From Flavobacteriales bacterium (lineage in GTDB: Bacteria; Bacteroidota; Bacteroidia; Flavobacteriales_D; Parvicellaceae), in contig JACJZN010000008.1 of assembly GCA_020635565.1 (NCBI GenBank), forward strand, positions 434,001 to 498,000: DNA of 64,000 nucleotides, in the 5' to 3' direction. Shown here in pieces: positions 37,901-44,738 of the stretch. The notes under the pieces are model-generated. The model saw nothing but the letters and a program-made list of their open reading frames with translations, did not search any database and was not told the DNA's origin. The position numbers were made by a program, and so were the translations under genes. The number at the start of each line of letters is the position of its first letter. The stretch's first letter is position 1.

Positions 37901-38176
37901 ACCGTAGGCAAATGTCGTGGCATCGATAGATGCACCTTGCGTCTGATATATGAATATTAGATCTCCTGGCTCCAAGTTGCCAGAAAAGCGAGAATTATTA
38001 TTTAGAGAAGATGAGTTAACATTAATTGTAGAACTACCAGAAGAAGCATTACTTGTAAGATAAGTATATTCGTTGACGATTGTATTCGAACCAATAGTTT
38101 GAACGCCATGTTTACCCATCTGAGCTTCAACAAGCATGGGTAATACGAAGCAAAATAGAATCAAGACATTTTTCAT
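34919..38176 (-). CDS. Giant glycine-rich T9SS cargo with SprB repeats and CHU_C-type sorting domain
   Basis: 1085 residues from ATG 38176; 7 extra codons upstream add nothing. A signal peptide (MKNVLILFCFVLPMLVEAQ) is followed by a beta-rich domain and a long Gly/Ser/Asn-rich region (about 230-520) with many GGGGG runs. Next come an Ig-like segment, four tandem SprB-type repeats of about 68 residues each ending in a DNxGC-like motif, a PKD-like domain, and a C-terminal gliding-motility/CHU_C domain (IPNIFTPNQDGVNDYF, IYNRWGQLIF, WDGVGANGKPL). Such type B signals direct export by the type IX system to the cell surface. An adhesive or surface-filament role is inferred. Confidence 0.88.
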   Translation of the reverse strand: MKNVLILFCFVLPMLVEAQMGKHGVQTIGSNTIVNEYTYLTSNASSGSSTINVNSSSLNNNSRFSGNLEPGDLIFIYQTQGASIDATTFAYGWGAVTNYNNAGNYEFAEVSNVPNSTSIVLRCGLKNNYTATGHVQVVRVPRYEALFINAEITSPAWDGNSGGIVVIESENDVNLSSSGSINVSGLGFRGGVSEIANSFWGAGQYGSNNHDEGAAKGESIAGYVADYNSINAERAQGAPANGGGGGNGHNAGGGGGSNGGNVSSYLDGVGVPNPSYNTAWALESPSIAGISSSGGGKGGYTFSGSNQNPLTTAPGNSSWGSDNRRNVGGRGGRPMDYSSGKIFFGGGGGAGDLNNSANTGGSGGAGGGLVFIKSYGNMIGSGSIIANGENGQNVTTNSPPNFSYAGEDGAGGAGGGGTIVLEISGSIGTISCSAAGGNGGNQVLVPGNFYFGTINEAEGPGGGGGGGKILHSNTGFSSNVAGGAGGTTNSGTMSSFPYNGATGGGSGDDLDISANIYSLSADNDTICSGNSTTLIANVNGSLPSGTSIIWYDAPFNGNFIGAGTNFTTANLFSDTTFYVGFCPGSYTIPVSVIMGTSFNYDTSNVVVTDENCSQSDGTITGISVSGGAQPLQYEWNSVLNTNQDLLNSSAGTYTLVITDNNGCGATIGTFTIGENLGPVIDTTSINISNDQCSQSVGSITGIVINGIAPYTYEWNGISSASLDLTNIPSGIYDLGVTDLFGCSSQMNNLEVLDDSGPSIDTTAITISDDHCGQGIGGISGITVSGASPFTYIWNGTYSTSLDTIGLVSNSYDLVVIDNYGCSDTIFNLVIQDVNGPSIDTTGIIISDETCENNNGSINNIVVTGSSPFIYYWNGIVDTLDNSGLGSGIYDLLVVDNFGCEDSIIGIEVGNSGYPTAILNYYPTTIYVGDTVVFQDASPGNIVNSIFTLSDGTLVNDSIASEFYGVRGVYDICLVVENNYGCIDSACIEITVSPSMIELPIPNIFTPNQDGVNDYFSIEGLNNNYSIQIYNRWGQLIFSENPYQNIWDGVGANGKPLSEGTYYYLLEVIDESLGGESINGFILLQR
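35445..36375 (-). repeat. Four tandem SprB-type repeats inside the CHU_C gene
   Basis: Four in-frame repeats of about 205 bp encode VxxSxGxxPFTYxWNG and SGIYDLxVxDNFGC patterns separated by GPSIDTTxIxISDDxC linkers. The units diverge in sequence, so this is an old duplication rather than a recent slippage array. Confidence 0.75.
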
Positions 38177-38201
38177 AACTAACCTATAGACGCACAAAAA
38201 T

Positions 38202-38233
38202 AAAAAAGGTGAACTGATAAGTCCACCTTTTTG
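38202..38233 (-). terminator. Terminator after the downstream PorG-like gene
   Basis: The inverted repeat AAAAAAGGTG / CCACCTTTTT, with AAC/GT and a short loop, gives a T-run on the minus strand. It lies 21 bp past the stop at 38254. Confidence 0.75.
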
Positions 38234-38253
38234 AAATATTGTATAAAGTTAAT

Positions 38254-39183
38254 TTAGAATTTAGCTCTTACCTTTCTGACAGTCTTCTTTTTACCTGTTA
38301 ACCAACCGTAGTTTTGAGTGTAAAAATTCGATTTACCACGCATAACATAACCGTATGAAAATGTTGTGTACAAGTAAGAATCATTATGGGTAGGATCTCC
38401 TCTCTTACCTATGTTATTATCAGAAGGTGGTGCGTAGCTTGCTAAAATATTAGGATCATCAGTAATTAGTGCTGTCTGATTCGCAAGATCTCTAGCTATG
38501 TCAGAACCAAGAGAATTCGGATCAGCATAGAAGCCACTGATATCATCGATATAATCAGTGAAGCACGTTGTCCAAGCCATTTCCCAACCTATTCTGTGTT
38601 TTCTTTTGTAAGTAAAATACAATCCTAAACCAGCAGGAAAGCCAAAACCAAAGTTAGAATAGGCTACACCTTCTGTTTGAAGTGGTTGCAATTTATGCCA
38701 CTCTGTACTTCCATAAATTTGTCCTTTCGGATTATGATGAAAGACAGTTAATCCTCCAAAAGCGTAAGTTTTCATGTCTACCCAGTAACGACCATGATTA
38801 CCAACATCATTCAATTCAAAGATGTACACTTCTCCTCTTGCAGAGAATTCAAGAATGTTATTCTTGAATCTAAGGTTTCTATAATGTCTTCCAGGATTCT
38901 CAGATAACTGATCATCTCCTGAAACTTTTCCAATGTTAATACTTGCCTGTACTCCAAAAGTACCATTGATCTTGTAGCGACCATAGATACCTCCAACCAG
39001 GTTAGTTTGACTTAATTTCATATCCATTATGAAATTTCTTCTAGTCTTTTCTTTACCACCAATGTCACCAAGGTAGTTTGAACCTCCTAATTTTACACCG
39101 AAATCAATGTTGTATTGTGAAAACGCTACACCTCCCAAAAGGCTGAAGATCATAGCGATAAGGATAACTCTAGTTCTATTCAT
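38254..39183 (-). CDS. PorG-like (DUF6089) outer-membrane beta-barrel protein, copy A
   Basis: 309 residues from ATG 39183; the frame extends 9 codons further but MNRTRVILIAMIFSLLGGVAFSQ is the natural signal peptide. The mature protein shows the DUF6089 signature DFGVKLGGSNYLGDIGGK followed by amphipathic strands (FSARGEVYIFELNDVGNHGRYW) and a final strand with FYTQNYGWLTG. Proteins of this family include PorG, an outer-membrane component of the type IX secretion system. It is a paralogue of the gene immediately upstream (39280-40188), and both end in a basic VRKxRxKF-like tail. Which copy is the true PorG cannot be decided. Confidence 0.8.
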   Translation of the reverse strand: MNRTRVILIAMIFSLLGGVAFSQYNIDFGVKLGGSNYLGDIGGKEKTRRNFIMDMKLSQTNLVGGIYGRYKINGTFGVQASINIGKVSGDDQLSENPGRHYRNLRFKNNILEFSARGEVYIFELNDVGNHGRYWVDMKTYAFGGLTVFHHNPKGQIYGSTEWHKLQPLQTEGVAYSNFGFGFPAGLGLYFTYKRKHRIGWEMAWTTCFTDYIDDISGFYADPNSLGSDIARDLANQTALITDDPNILASYAPPSDNNIGKRGDPTHNDSYLYTTFSYGYVMRGKSNFYTQNYGWLTGKKKTVRKVRAKF

Positions 39184-39279
39184 GATACAAATGTATTTAT
39201 TCTTTGTCAAGTATTCAAATTATCAGTTAGTTAAATGATAGGAATCATCTTTTTACGCCCAAAAGTCAATTATCTAGGG

Positions 39280-40188
39280 TTAAAATTTTATACGAGTCTT
39301 TCGTATGATCTTTGGTCTAACGGGACCTCTGGTGACAACAATGTTTTTATATGCACCTCTTAATACATAACTGATGCCAAAATGTGTAGTTAAGAAAGCA
39401 TCCTTGTCTGAAGCGTTACCTCTAATGCTTCCTGCTTCATAATTATGTGGATCTATTTCAGATGTGTTTTCGTCAATTTCATCATTTCTGTTTGCCAGAT
39501 CTATTGCCAAATCACTATTCAATTCTGCATCAGAAGCAAAAGTAGAGCTAATATCGTCCAGATAATCCGTAAAGGTTTTTCTGTAACACATTTCAAATGA
39601 AACTCGATATCTGTTTTTATAGGTAAAGTAGAACCCTAGTCCTGCGGGAATTGAAACACTTAACAAGCTGTAATTCACTCCTTCAGTTTGAAGAGGACGA
39701 AGATTATATACTTCACCTTTGTATTCAGTTTTCGGAGCATGATGAAATATGCCCAATCCAGCAAAAAAATAAGGTCTAAAATTGACCCAGTATCTCCCGT
39801 GATTACCTACATCGTGAATTGTGTAGAAATAGTATTCTCCTCTTGCGGATAGCTCTGTGATCATATTAGAAAAACTTAAGTTTCTTTCTTTTCTTGCTGG
39901 ATTACTTGTGATAGCATCAGTACCTGCGATATTGGCAAATGTCAGCGTTGTAGTAATCCCGTAAGATTCATTGAAACGATGTCGAATGAATGCGCCATAG
40001 GACGGTTTTGTCTGTTCTAACTTCATATCAAAAATAAAGTCTCTTCTTGTATCAGCTTTTCCTCCGATTTCTCCCAAGTAGTTTGAGGCTCCAATATTGA
40101 GTCCAAAATCGGTTAAATATTGACCATACGAATTGCTAAGTTCAATAATAACTAATAGGAAAGTGAATATGTAGTTCGATTTTTTCAT
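39280..40188 (-). CDS. PorG-like (DUF6089) outer-membrane beta-barrel protein, copy B
   Basis: 302 residues with signal peptide (FTFLLVIIELSNSYGQ). The conserved start DFGLNIGASNYLGEIGGKADTRRDF, ELSARGEYYFYTIHDVGNHGRYW, FFAGLGIFHHAPK and the C-terminal IRKTRIKF all align with copy A, so the pair is a tandem duplication. Strand pattern and GYFTYKNRYRVSFEMCYRKTFTDYLDDI-type segments fit a barrel. The known role of the family is in T9SS assembly together with PorE and PorP. The 96 bp gap between the copies could hold a separate promoter, but I find no clear box. Confidence 0.8.
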   Translation of the reverse strand: MKKSNYIFTFLLVIIELSNSYGQYLTDFGLNIGASNYLGEIGGKADTRRDFIFDMKLEQTKPSYGAFIRHRFNESYGITTTLTFANIAGTDAITSNPARKERNLSFSNMITELSARGEYYFYTIHDVGNHGRYWVNFRPYFFAGLGIFHHAPKTEYKGEVYNLRPLQTEGVNYSLLSVSIPAGLGFYFTYKNRYRVSFEMCYRKTFTDYLDDISSTFASDAELNSDLAIDLANRNDEIDENTSEIDPHNYEAGSIRGNASDKDAFLTTHFGISYVLRGAYKNIVVTRGPVRPKIIRKTRIKF

Positions 40189-40337
40189 AATACAGGATTT
40201 AGACTATTGGTTTATCTTTCTGTCTGATTCCATAAATGAATATGTAAAAGTTACTATATCGAGGCTGAACGATGGGAATTTTTGTTTCAATGACAAGATT
40301 ACTATTATCTAAAACAGTAAATTCGTGATAAGAAATA

Positions 40338-41300
40338 ATGATTATGAATCGAGTTACGGAGTTATTCAACATAAATTATCCTATTATTCAAGGGGGAATG
40401 ATTTGGTGTTCAGGCTGGGAATTGGCAAGTGCTGTCAGTAATGCTGGCGGTTTGGGAATTATTGGATCAGGATCTATGTATCCAGAAGTATTAAGAACTC
40501 ATCTTGAAAAATGTAGATTAGCTACAGATAAGCCTTTCGCGGTAAATCTACCAATGCTTTATCCGAATATTGAAGAACACATTCAAAGTATTATTGATTT
40601 TGAGATACCTATCGTATTTACCTCAGCAGGAAATCCAAAGACATATACAGAATACCTGAAATCGAAGGGTATAAAGGTTGTCCATGTCGTGTCATCCGTA
40701 AAGTTTGCGAAGAAAGCAGAAGAAGCTGGTGTGGATGCTGTGGTTGTAGAAGGATTTGAAGCGGGAGGTCATAATGGAAGAGATGAAACAACTTCAATGG
40801 TATTAATTCCTAGTGTTGTCAAGGAACTCAAAATTCCTGTAATCGCTGCAGGAGGTATTAGCTCAGGTAAAAGTATGTTTGCTGCAATGGCATTGGGAGC
40901 AGATGGAGTACAGATGGGAAGTAGATTTGTGGCGTCATTGGAAGCTTCTGCTCATCAATTGTTTAAAGAAGAGGTAGTAAAAGCCAAGGAAGGTGATACC
41001 ATGTTGACACTCAAAGAAGTTACTCCCGTTCGACTGATTAAAAATAAGTTCTATCAAGAATTGCAACAAAAATATGAATCTGGGGCATCGATAGAGGAAA
41101 TTAAGAATTTGTTGGGAAGGGGGAGAGCAAAGAAGGGAATGTTTGAGGGAGACCTGATAGAAGGAGAACTTGAAATAGGTCAGGTATCCGGATTAATTGA
41201 TGAAATACAACCCGTTCATGTAATTATTAAAGAGATCATGCAAGAATTTGTCGAGACGAAGGAGCTAGTTTTGAACCTGAACAGTAAATTTACTTTTTAA
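40338..41300 (+). CDS. NAD(P)H-dependent flavin oxidoreductase / nitronate monooxygenase-family TIM barrel
   Basis: 320 residues; ATG 40344 (two codons in) is an alternative start. The FMN-binding TIM barrel shows NINYPIIQGGMIWCSGWELA, SNAGGLGIIGSG, the catalytic-loop region VVEGFEAGGHNGRDETTS, IPVIAAGGISSGKSM and GADGVQMGSRFVASLEA. Family members are nitronate monooxygenases or enoyl-ACP reductase FabK-like enzymes. The EAGGHNG motif is shared by both, so the exact reaction is uncertain. First gene of a unit with two M16 peptidases starting 1 nt apart. Confidence 0.87.
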   Translation: MIMNRVTELFNINYPIIQGGMIWCSGWELASAVSNAGGLGIIGSGSMYPEVLRTHLEKCRLATDKPFAVNLPMLYPNIEEHIQSIIDFEIPIVFTSAGNPKTYTEYLKSKGIKVVHVVSSVKFAKKAEEAGVDAVVVEGFEAGGHNGRDETTSMVLIPSVVKELKIPVIAAGGISSGKSMFAAMALGADGVQMGSRFVASLEASAHQLFKEEVVKAKEGDTMLTLKEVTPVRLIKNKFYQELQQKYESGASIEEIKNLLGRGRAKKGMFEGDLIEGELEIGQVSGLIDEIQPVHVIIKEIMQEFVETKELVLNLNSKFTF

Positions 41301-41301
41301 T

Positions 41302-42543
41302 ATGATTGAGTTTAACCAATTCGAATTGTCCAATGGACTCAAAGTGATTCACCATCTGGACGAGACAACACCAATTGTAGCATTCAATCTAATATATGAT
41401 GTTGGAGCTAGAGATGAGAATCCGGAACGTACAGGCTTTGCTCATCTCTTTGAACATTTGATGTTTGGGGGTAGTAAACATATTCCAAATTTTGACGGTC
41501 CTCTGCAAGTTGCTGGAGGTCAGAGTAATGCTTTTACATCTAATGATATTACCAATTATTACTGTACACTTCCAAAGGACAATCTGGAAACTGCTTTCTG
41601 GTTGGATAGTGATAGAATGTTAGAACTTGCTTTTACACCAAAAAGTTTAGAGGTTCAGAGAAATGTGGTGATTGAAGAATTCAAGCAACGATATTTAAAT
41701 CAACCTTATGGAGATATATGGTTATTGTTAAGACCATTGGCTTACACTGTTCATCCTTATCAATGGGCTACTATAGGTAAGGAAATAGAACACATTGCTG
41801 ATGCAACAATGGATGATGTAAAAAACTTTTTCTACAAACATTATTCACCTCAGAATGGAATACTATGTGTTGCAGGTGATATTGCCTTAGAAGAAGTAAA
41901 ATACTTAACGGAAAAATATTTCGGAGAAATTCCTGCACGGGAGAAATATAGACGTAATCTTCCATCGGAGCCTATACAGTCAGAATATCGAGAACTTACG
42001 GTAGAAAGAGATGTCCCGTCTGATGCTTTGTATATGGCTTTTCATATGTGTGCTCGCACAGACAAGGATTATCATGCAACAGATTTGGTCTCTGATATTC
42101 TTTCCAGAGGTAAATCTTCTAGATTGTTTAAAGGTTTAGTTTTGGATAATCCAAAATTCAATGAGATTTCGGCTTATGTCTCAGGAAGTTTAGATAATGG
42201 TCTTTTTGTTGTTACAGGAAAGCCAGAAGAAGGCGTTAGCTTAGAAGAAGCGCAGGAATTGATATGGGATTTCTTAGAGGAATTGAAGAATAGTGAAGTT
42301 AGCGACAGAGAACTTCAAAAAGTACAAAACAAAGTAGAGAGTTCGAATGTATTTGGAGAAATGAGTGTCCTGAACAAAGCTATGAGTCTTTGTTTTTACG
42401 AGTTAATTGGATCTGCGGAGGATATTAACAGCGAAGTTGATAAGTATAGAAATGTGACTAAAGCAGATCTCTTGAGAATTTCTAATGAACTTTTCAAGAA
42501 GGAAAACTGTTCAGTGTTGAATTATAAAGCTAAAGTTAAATAG
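41302..42543 (+). CDS. M16 family zinc metallopeptidase, active subunit
   Basis: 413 residues. The inverted zinc motif HxxEH is intact in FAHLFEHLMFGGSKHIP (about residue 49), with the third ligand glutamate expected in VVIEEFKQRYLNQP. M16B peptidases of this size work as heterodimers of an active and an inactive subunit around a large chamber that degrades peptides. The partner is the next gene, 1 nt downstream. No signal peptide is seen, so cytoplasmic action, or release by other means, is inferred. Confidence 0.93.
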   Translation: MIEFNQFELSNGLKVIHHLDETTPIVAFNLIYDVGARDENPERTGFAHLFEHLMFGGSKHIPNFDGPLQVAGGQSNAFTSNDITNYYCTLPKDNLETAFWLDSDRMLELAFTPKSLEVQRNVVIEEFKQRYLNQPYGDIWLLLRPLAYTVHPYQWATIGKEIEHIADATMDDVKNFFYKHYSPQNGILCVAGDIALEEVKYLTEKYFGEIPAREKYRRNLPSEPIQSEYRELTVERDVPSDALYMAFHMCARTDKDYHATDLVSDILSRGKSSRLFKGLVLDNPKFNEISAYVSGSLDNGLFVVTGKPEEGVSLEEAQELIWDFLEELKNSEVSDRELQKVQNKVESSNVFGEMSVLNKAMSLCFYELIGSAEDINSEVDKYRNVTKADLLRISNELFKKENCSVLNYKAKVK

Positions 42544-42544
42544 G

Positions 42545-43819
42545 ATGAAACTAGATAGGAATTTAGCTCCTGAAATAAAATTGATAGATGTAATCAATTT
42601 TCCTGCCCCGGAGAAGTTTACGCTGTCTAATGGTATAGAAGTATATGGATTTAACCTGGGATCACAGGAAGTGATTCAGATAGATTTAACTTTTGATATC
42701 AATCGAAGCAATGCAAAGAATCCATTTGTTGCCAAAGCGGTAAATGAATTAATAGGAGAGACCACGAGAAATAAAGCAAATGGGGTTCTGGAAGAAGAGA
42801 TTGATTTTTATGGTGCTTTTTTAGAGAGTAACTACAGTGTAGATCACTCAAGTGTTTCCTTGTTTACACTAACCAATAAATTGGATAATGTTCTTCCTCT
42901 TTTTGAGGAAGCCGTTAAGGAGACTATCTTTTCAGAGCGAGAATTGTCCATTTTTCTAAAGAATCAGAAACATAAATTTCTGGTTCAACAAGAGAAAGTT
43001 GCTACATTGGCTAGAAGACTTTATTCAAAGTTACTTTATGGAGATCATTATTATGGTCAAAGAACCGAACTTGAAGATTTTGATCAGACAACTTTAGATG
43101 ATCTTACGAAGTTTTATCAAGATTATTATGTGGCAGAAAATTGTTCTATCCTGATCACTGGAAAGTACAATGAAGATATTTACGCTAAGCTGGATGCAGT
43201 ATTTGGAAACTTAAAAAGAGGGAAAAAGAATAATTCAGCACATCCAGTATTTTCCAATATCCCTGCAAAGGAGGTACATCTAAAAGAGGATGCCGTTCAG
43301 TCTGCTATCAGAATTGGTAAGATATTAGATGTTGAATTTGGTTCAGATGATTATTTTAGATTGAAAGTGCTTAATACCGTTTTAGGTGGATATTTTGGAT
43401 CTAGGTTAATGATGAATATCCGTGAAGATAAAGGATACACCTACGGAATTGGTTCAGGATTAAATGCAATGCTGAATGCCGTTGTTTTCTCAATAGCAAC
43501 AGAAGTTGGTTCGGATGTTACTTCGGATGCTTTAAATGAGATCTACAAAGAGATATCCAAACTGTGTACAGAGAAAATAACAGATGAAGAATTACAGACA
43601 GTTAAAAATCATATGTTAGGATCACTTTTAAGTGCTTCCGATGGTCCATTCTCGATCGCTCAACAATTTAAGGCAGTTAATTTTAAAGGTTGCGATTTCT
43701 CATTCTTTGAAGATTTTATTCGTGTGATCAAAAATACAACTTCCGAGGAACTGCTTGAAATTTCAAATAAGTACCTTCAGATAGATACCATGGTGGAAGC
43801 TATTGCAGGAAAAGTGTAG
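42545..43819 (+). CDS. M16 family peptidase-like protein, non-catalytic subunit
   Basis: 424 residues with the same M16 fold but no HxxEH. The equivalent place reads KAVNELIGETTRN. It keeps the C-terminal RLMMNIREDKGYTYGIGSGL motif whose Arg/Tyr pair binds substrate in the inactive subunits of M16B heterodimers. It probably completes the active site of the preceding subunit. It ends 1 nt from the stop of the convergent membrane-protein gene. Confidence 0.9.
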   Translation: MKLDRNLAPEIKLIDVINFPAPEKFTLSNGIEVYGFNLGSQEVIQIDLTFDINRSNAKNPFVAKAVNELIGETTRNKANGVLEEEIDFYGAFLESNYSVDHSSVSLFTLTNKLDNVLPLFEEAVKETIFSERELSIFLKNQKHKFLVQQEKVATLARRLYSKLLYGDHYYGQRTELEDFDQTTLDDLTKFYQDYYVAENCSILITGKYNEDIYAKLDAVFGNLKRGKKNNSAHPVFSNIPAKEVHLKEDAVQSAIRIGKILDVEFGSDDYFRLKVLNTVLGGYFGSRLMMNIREDKGYTYGIGSGLNAMLNAVVFSIATEVGSDVTSDALNEIYKEISKLCTEKITDEELQTVKNHMLGSLLSASDGPFSIAQQFKAVNFKGCDFSFFEDFIRVIKNTTSEELLEISNKYLQIDTMVEAIAGKV

Positions 43820-44290
43820 TTAAGTAGCTTTATGTTTAAAGTAAACTGAGAGCCCAATGGAGATGAGGAATAATGATATAGCACCGTTCAGGTAGCTCGG
43901 TATTAAATTGAGGAGGATTAACTGGAATACAAAATAGGTCAGAATATTCTTGAAACTGTGAACTTCAGTTTTTAGGATCCTTTTTAATCTTTTGATGATA
44001 ATTAAGGTTACCAATACATGAACTGCCTGAATTAACCAAATCAACAGAATAGTTGTTTCACCCGCCAGGTTCTTAGATTCCAGATAGGAGAAGAAAACTT
44101 TATAAACCTCAAGTCCTCCCCAGATGTAATACAGTCTATAGAATAATAAAGTCTGAAGCAATAGGAGAATTAAAAGGGCAATCTCAACTTTATGCAGTAG
44201 CCATATTGTTCGTTCGTATAAACTGAAGTTATCTTCATTATCCGCAGATCTTTTAATTCCGTTTTGAATATTTTCTTCAGGACTATGCAC
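43820..44290 (-). CDS. Four-helix membrane protein of unknown function
   Basis: 156 residues with a polar N-terminus (about 35 residues) and about four hydrophobic segments (VEIALLILLLLQTLLFYRLYY, an Ile/Leu-rich one near 85-110, ILTYFVFQLILLNLIPSYL, ISLFLISIGLSVYF). I recognise no family or catalytic motif. Its ATG overlaps the RidA stop by 1 nt, so it is cotranscribed and probably coupled with that gene. Confidence 0.6.
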   Translation of the reverse strand: MHSPEENIQNGIKRSADNEDNFSLYERTIWLLHKVEIALLILLLLQTLLFYRLYYIWGGLEVYKVFFSYLESKNLAGETTILLIWLIQAVHVLVTLIIIKRLKRILKTEVHSFKNILTYFVFQLILLNLIPSYLNGAISLFLISIGLSVYFKHKAT

Positions 44291-44667
44291 TATAATTGAG
44301 CAATAAAACTAATCTCAACATTGACATTTTTTGGTAGACAAGATACTTGAACTGTTTCTCTAGCTGGTGGTATATCGCCAAAATAGCCAGCATAAATTTC
44401 ATTAACTAAGGCGAAGTTGTTCATGTCACTTAAAAAGATGGAGCATTTGAGAACATTGTCAAATGTCATTTCTGCTGATTCTAGAATCGCTTGAATGTTC
44501 TTCATCACTTGTCGAGTTTCTATTTCTATTGATTCGAGCAAAAGTTGACCGGATAAAGGGTCGATAGCTATCTGACCACTCCCATATAATGTATCCCCTT
44601 TTAAAATAGCTTGACTATACGGACCAATAGGTGCGGGAGCATTTTTTATTTGAATTGCCTTTTTCAT
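44290..44667 (-). CDS. ridA: RidA family reactive imine/enamine deaminase
   Basis: 125 residues from ATG 44667; the longer frame from 44697 adds ten non-conserved residues. It shows the RidA pattern NAPAPIGPYSQAIL, LYGSGQIAIDPLSGQL, a MKNIQAILESAEM block and PPARETVQVSCLP, containing the arginine that binds the substrate carboxylate. RidA hydrolyses reactive 2-aminoacrylate from PLP enzymes to pyruvate and ammonia in the cytoplasm. It diverges from the large M1 peptidase gene and heads a two-gene unit with the four-helix membrane protein. Confidence 0.92.
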   Translation of the reverse strand: MKKAIQIKNAPAPIGPYSQAILKGDTLYGSGQIAIDPLSGQLLLESIEIETRQVMKNIQAILESAEMTFDNVLKCSIFLSDMNNFALVNEIYAGYFGDIPPARETVQVSCLPKNVNVEISFIAQL

Positions 44668-44738
44668 ACTTTTTTGATTGAGACATAAAAGTAACAATCT
44701 CCACTAATTCATTGTATCTTCGTAAATCATATTTTAGA

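Noticed and set aside
40189..40337. Possible riboswitch upstream of the flavin oxidoreductase gene
   Set aside because: The 149 bp gap is AT-rich, without a stable nested helix set or any FMN/other riboswitch core I can recognise.
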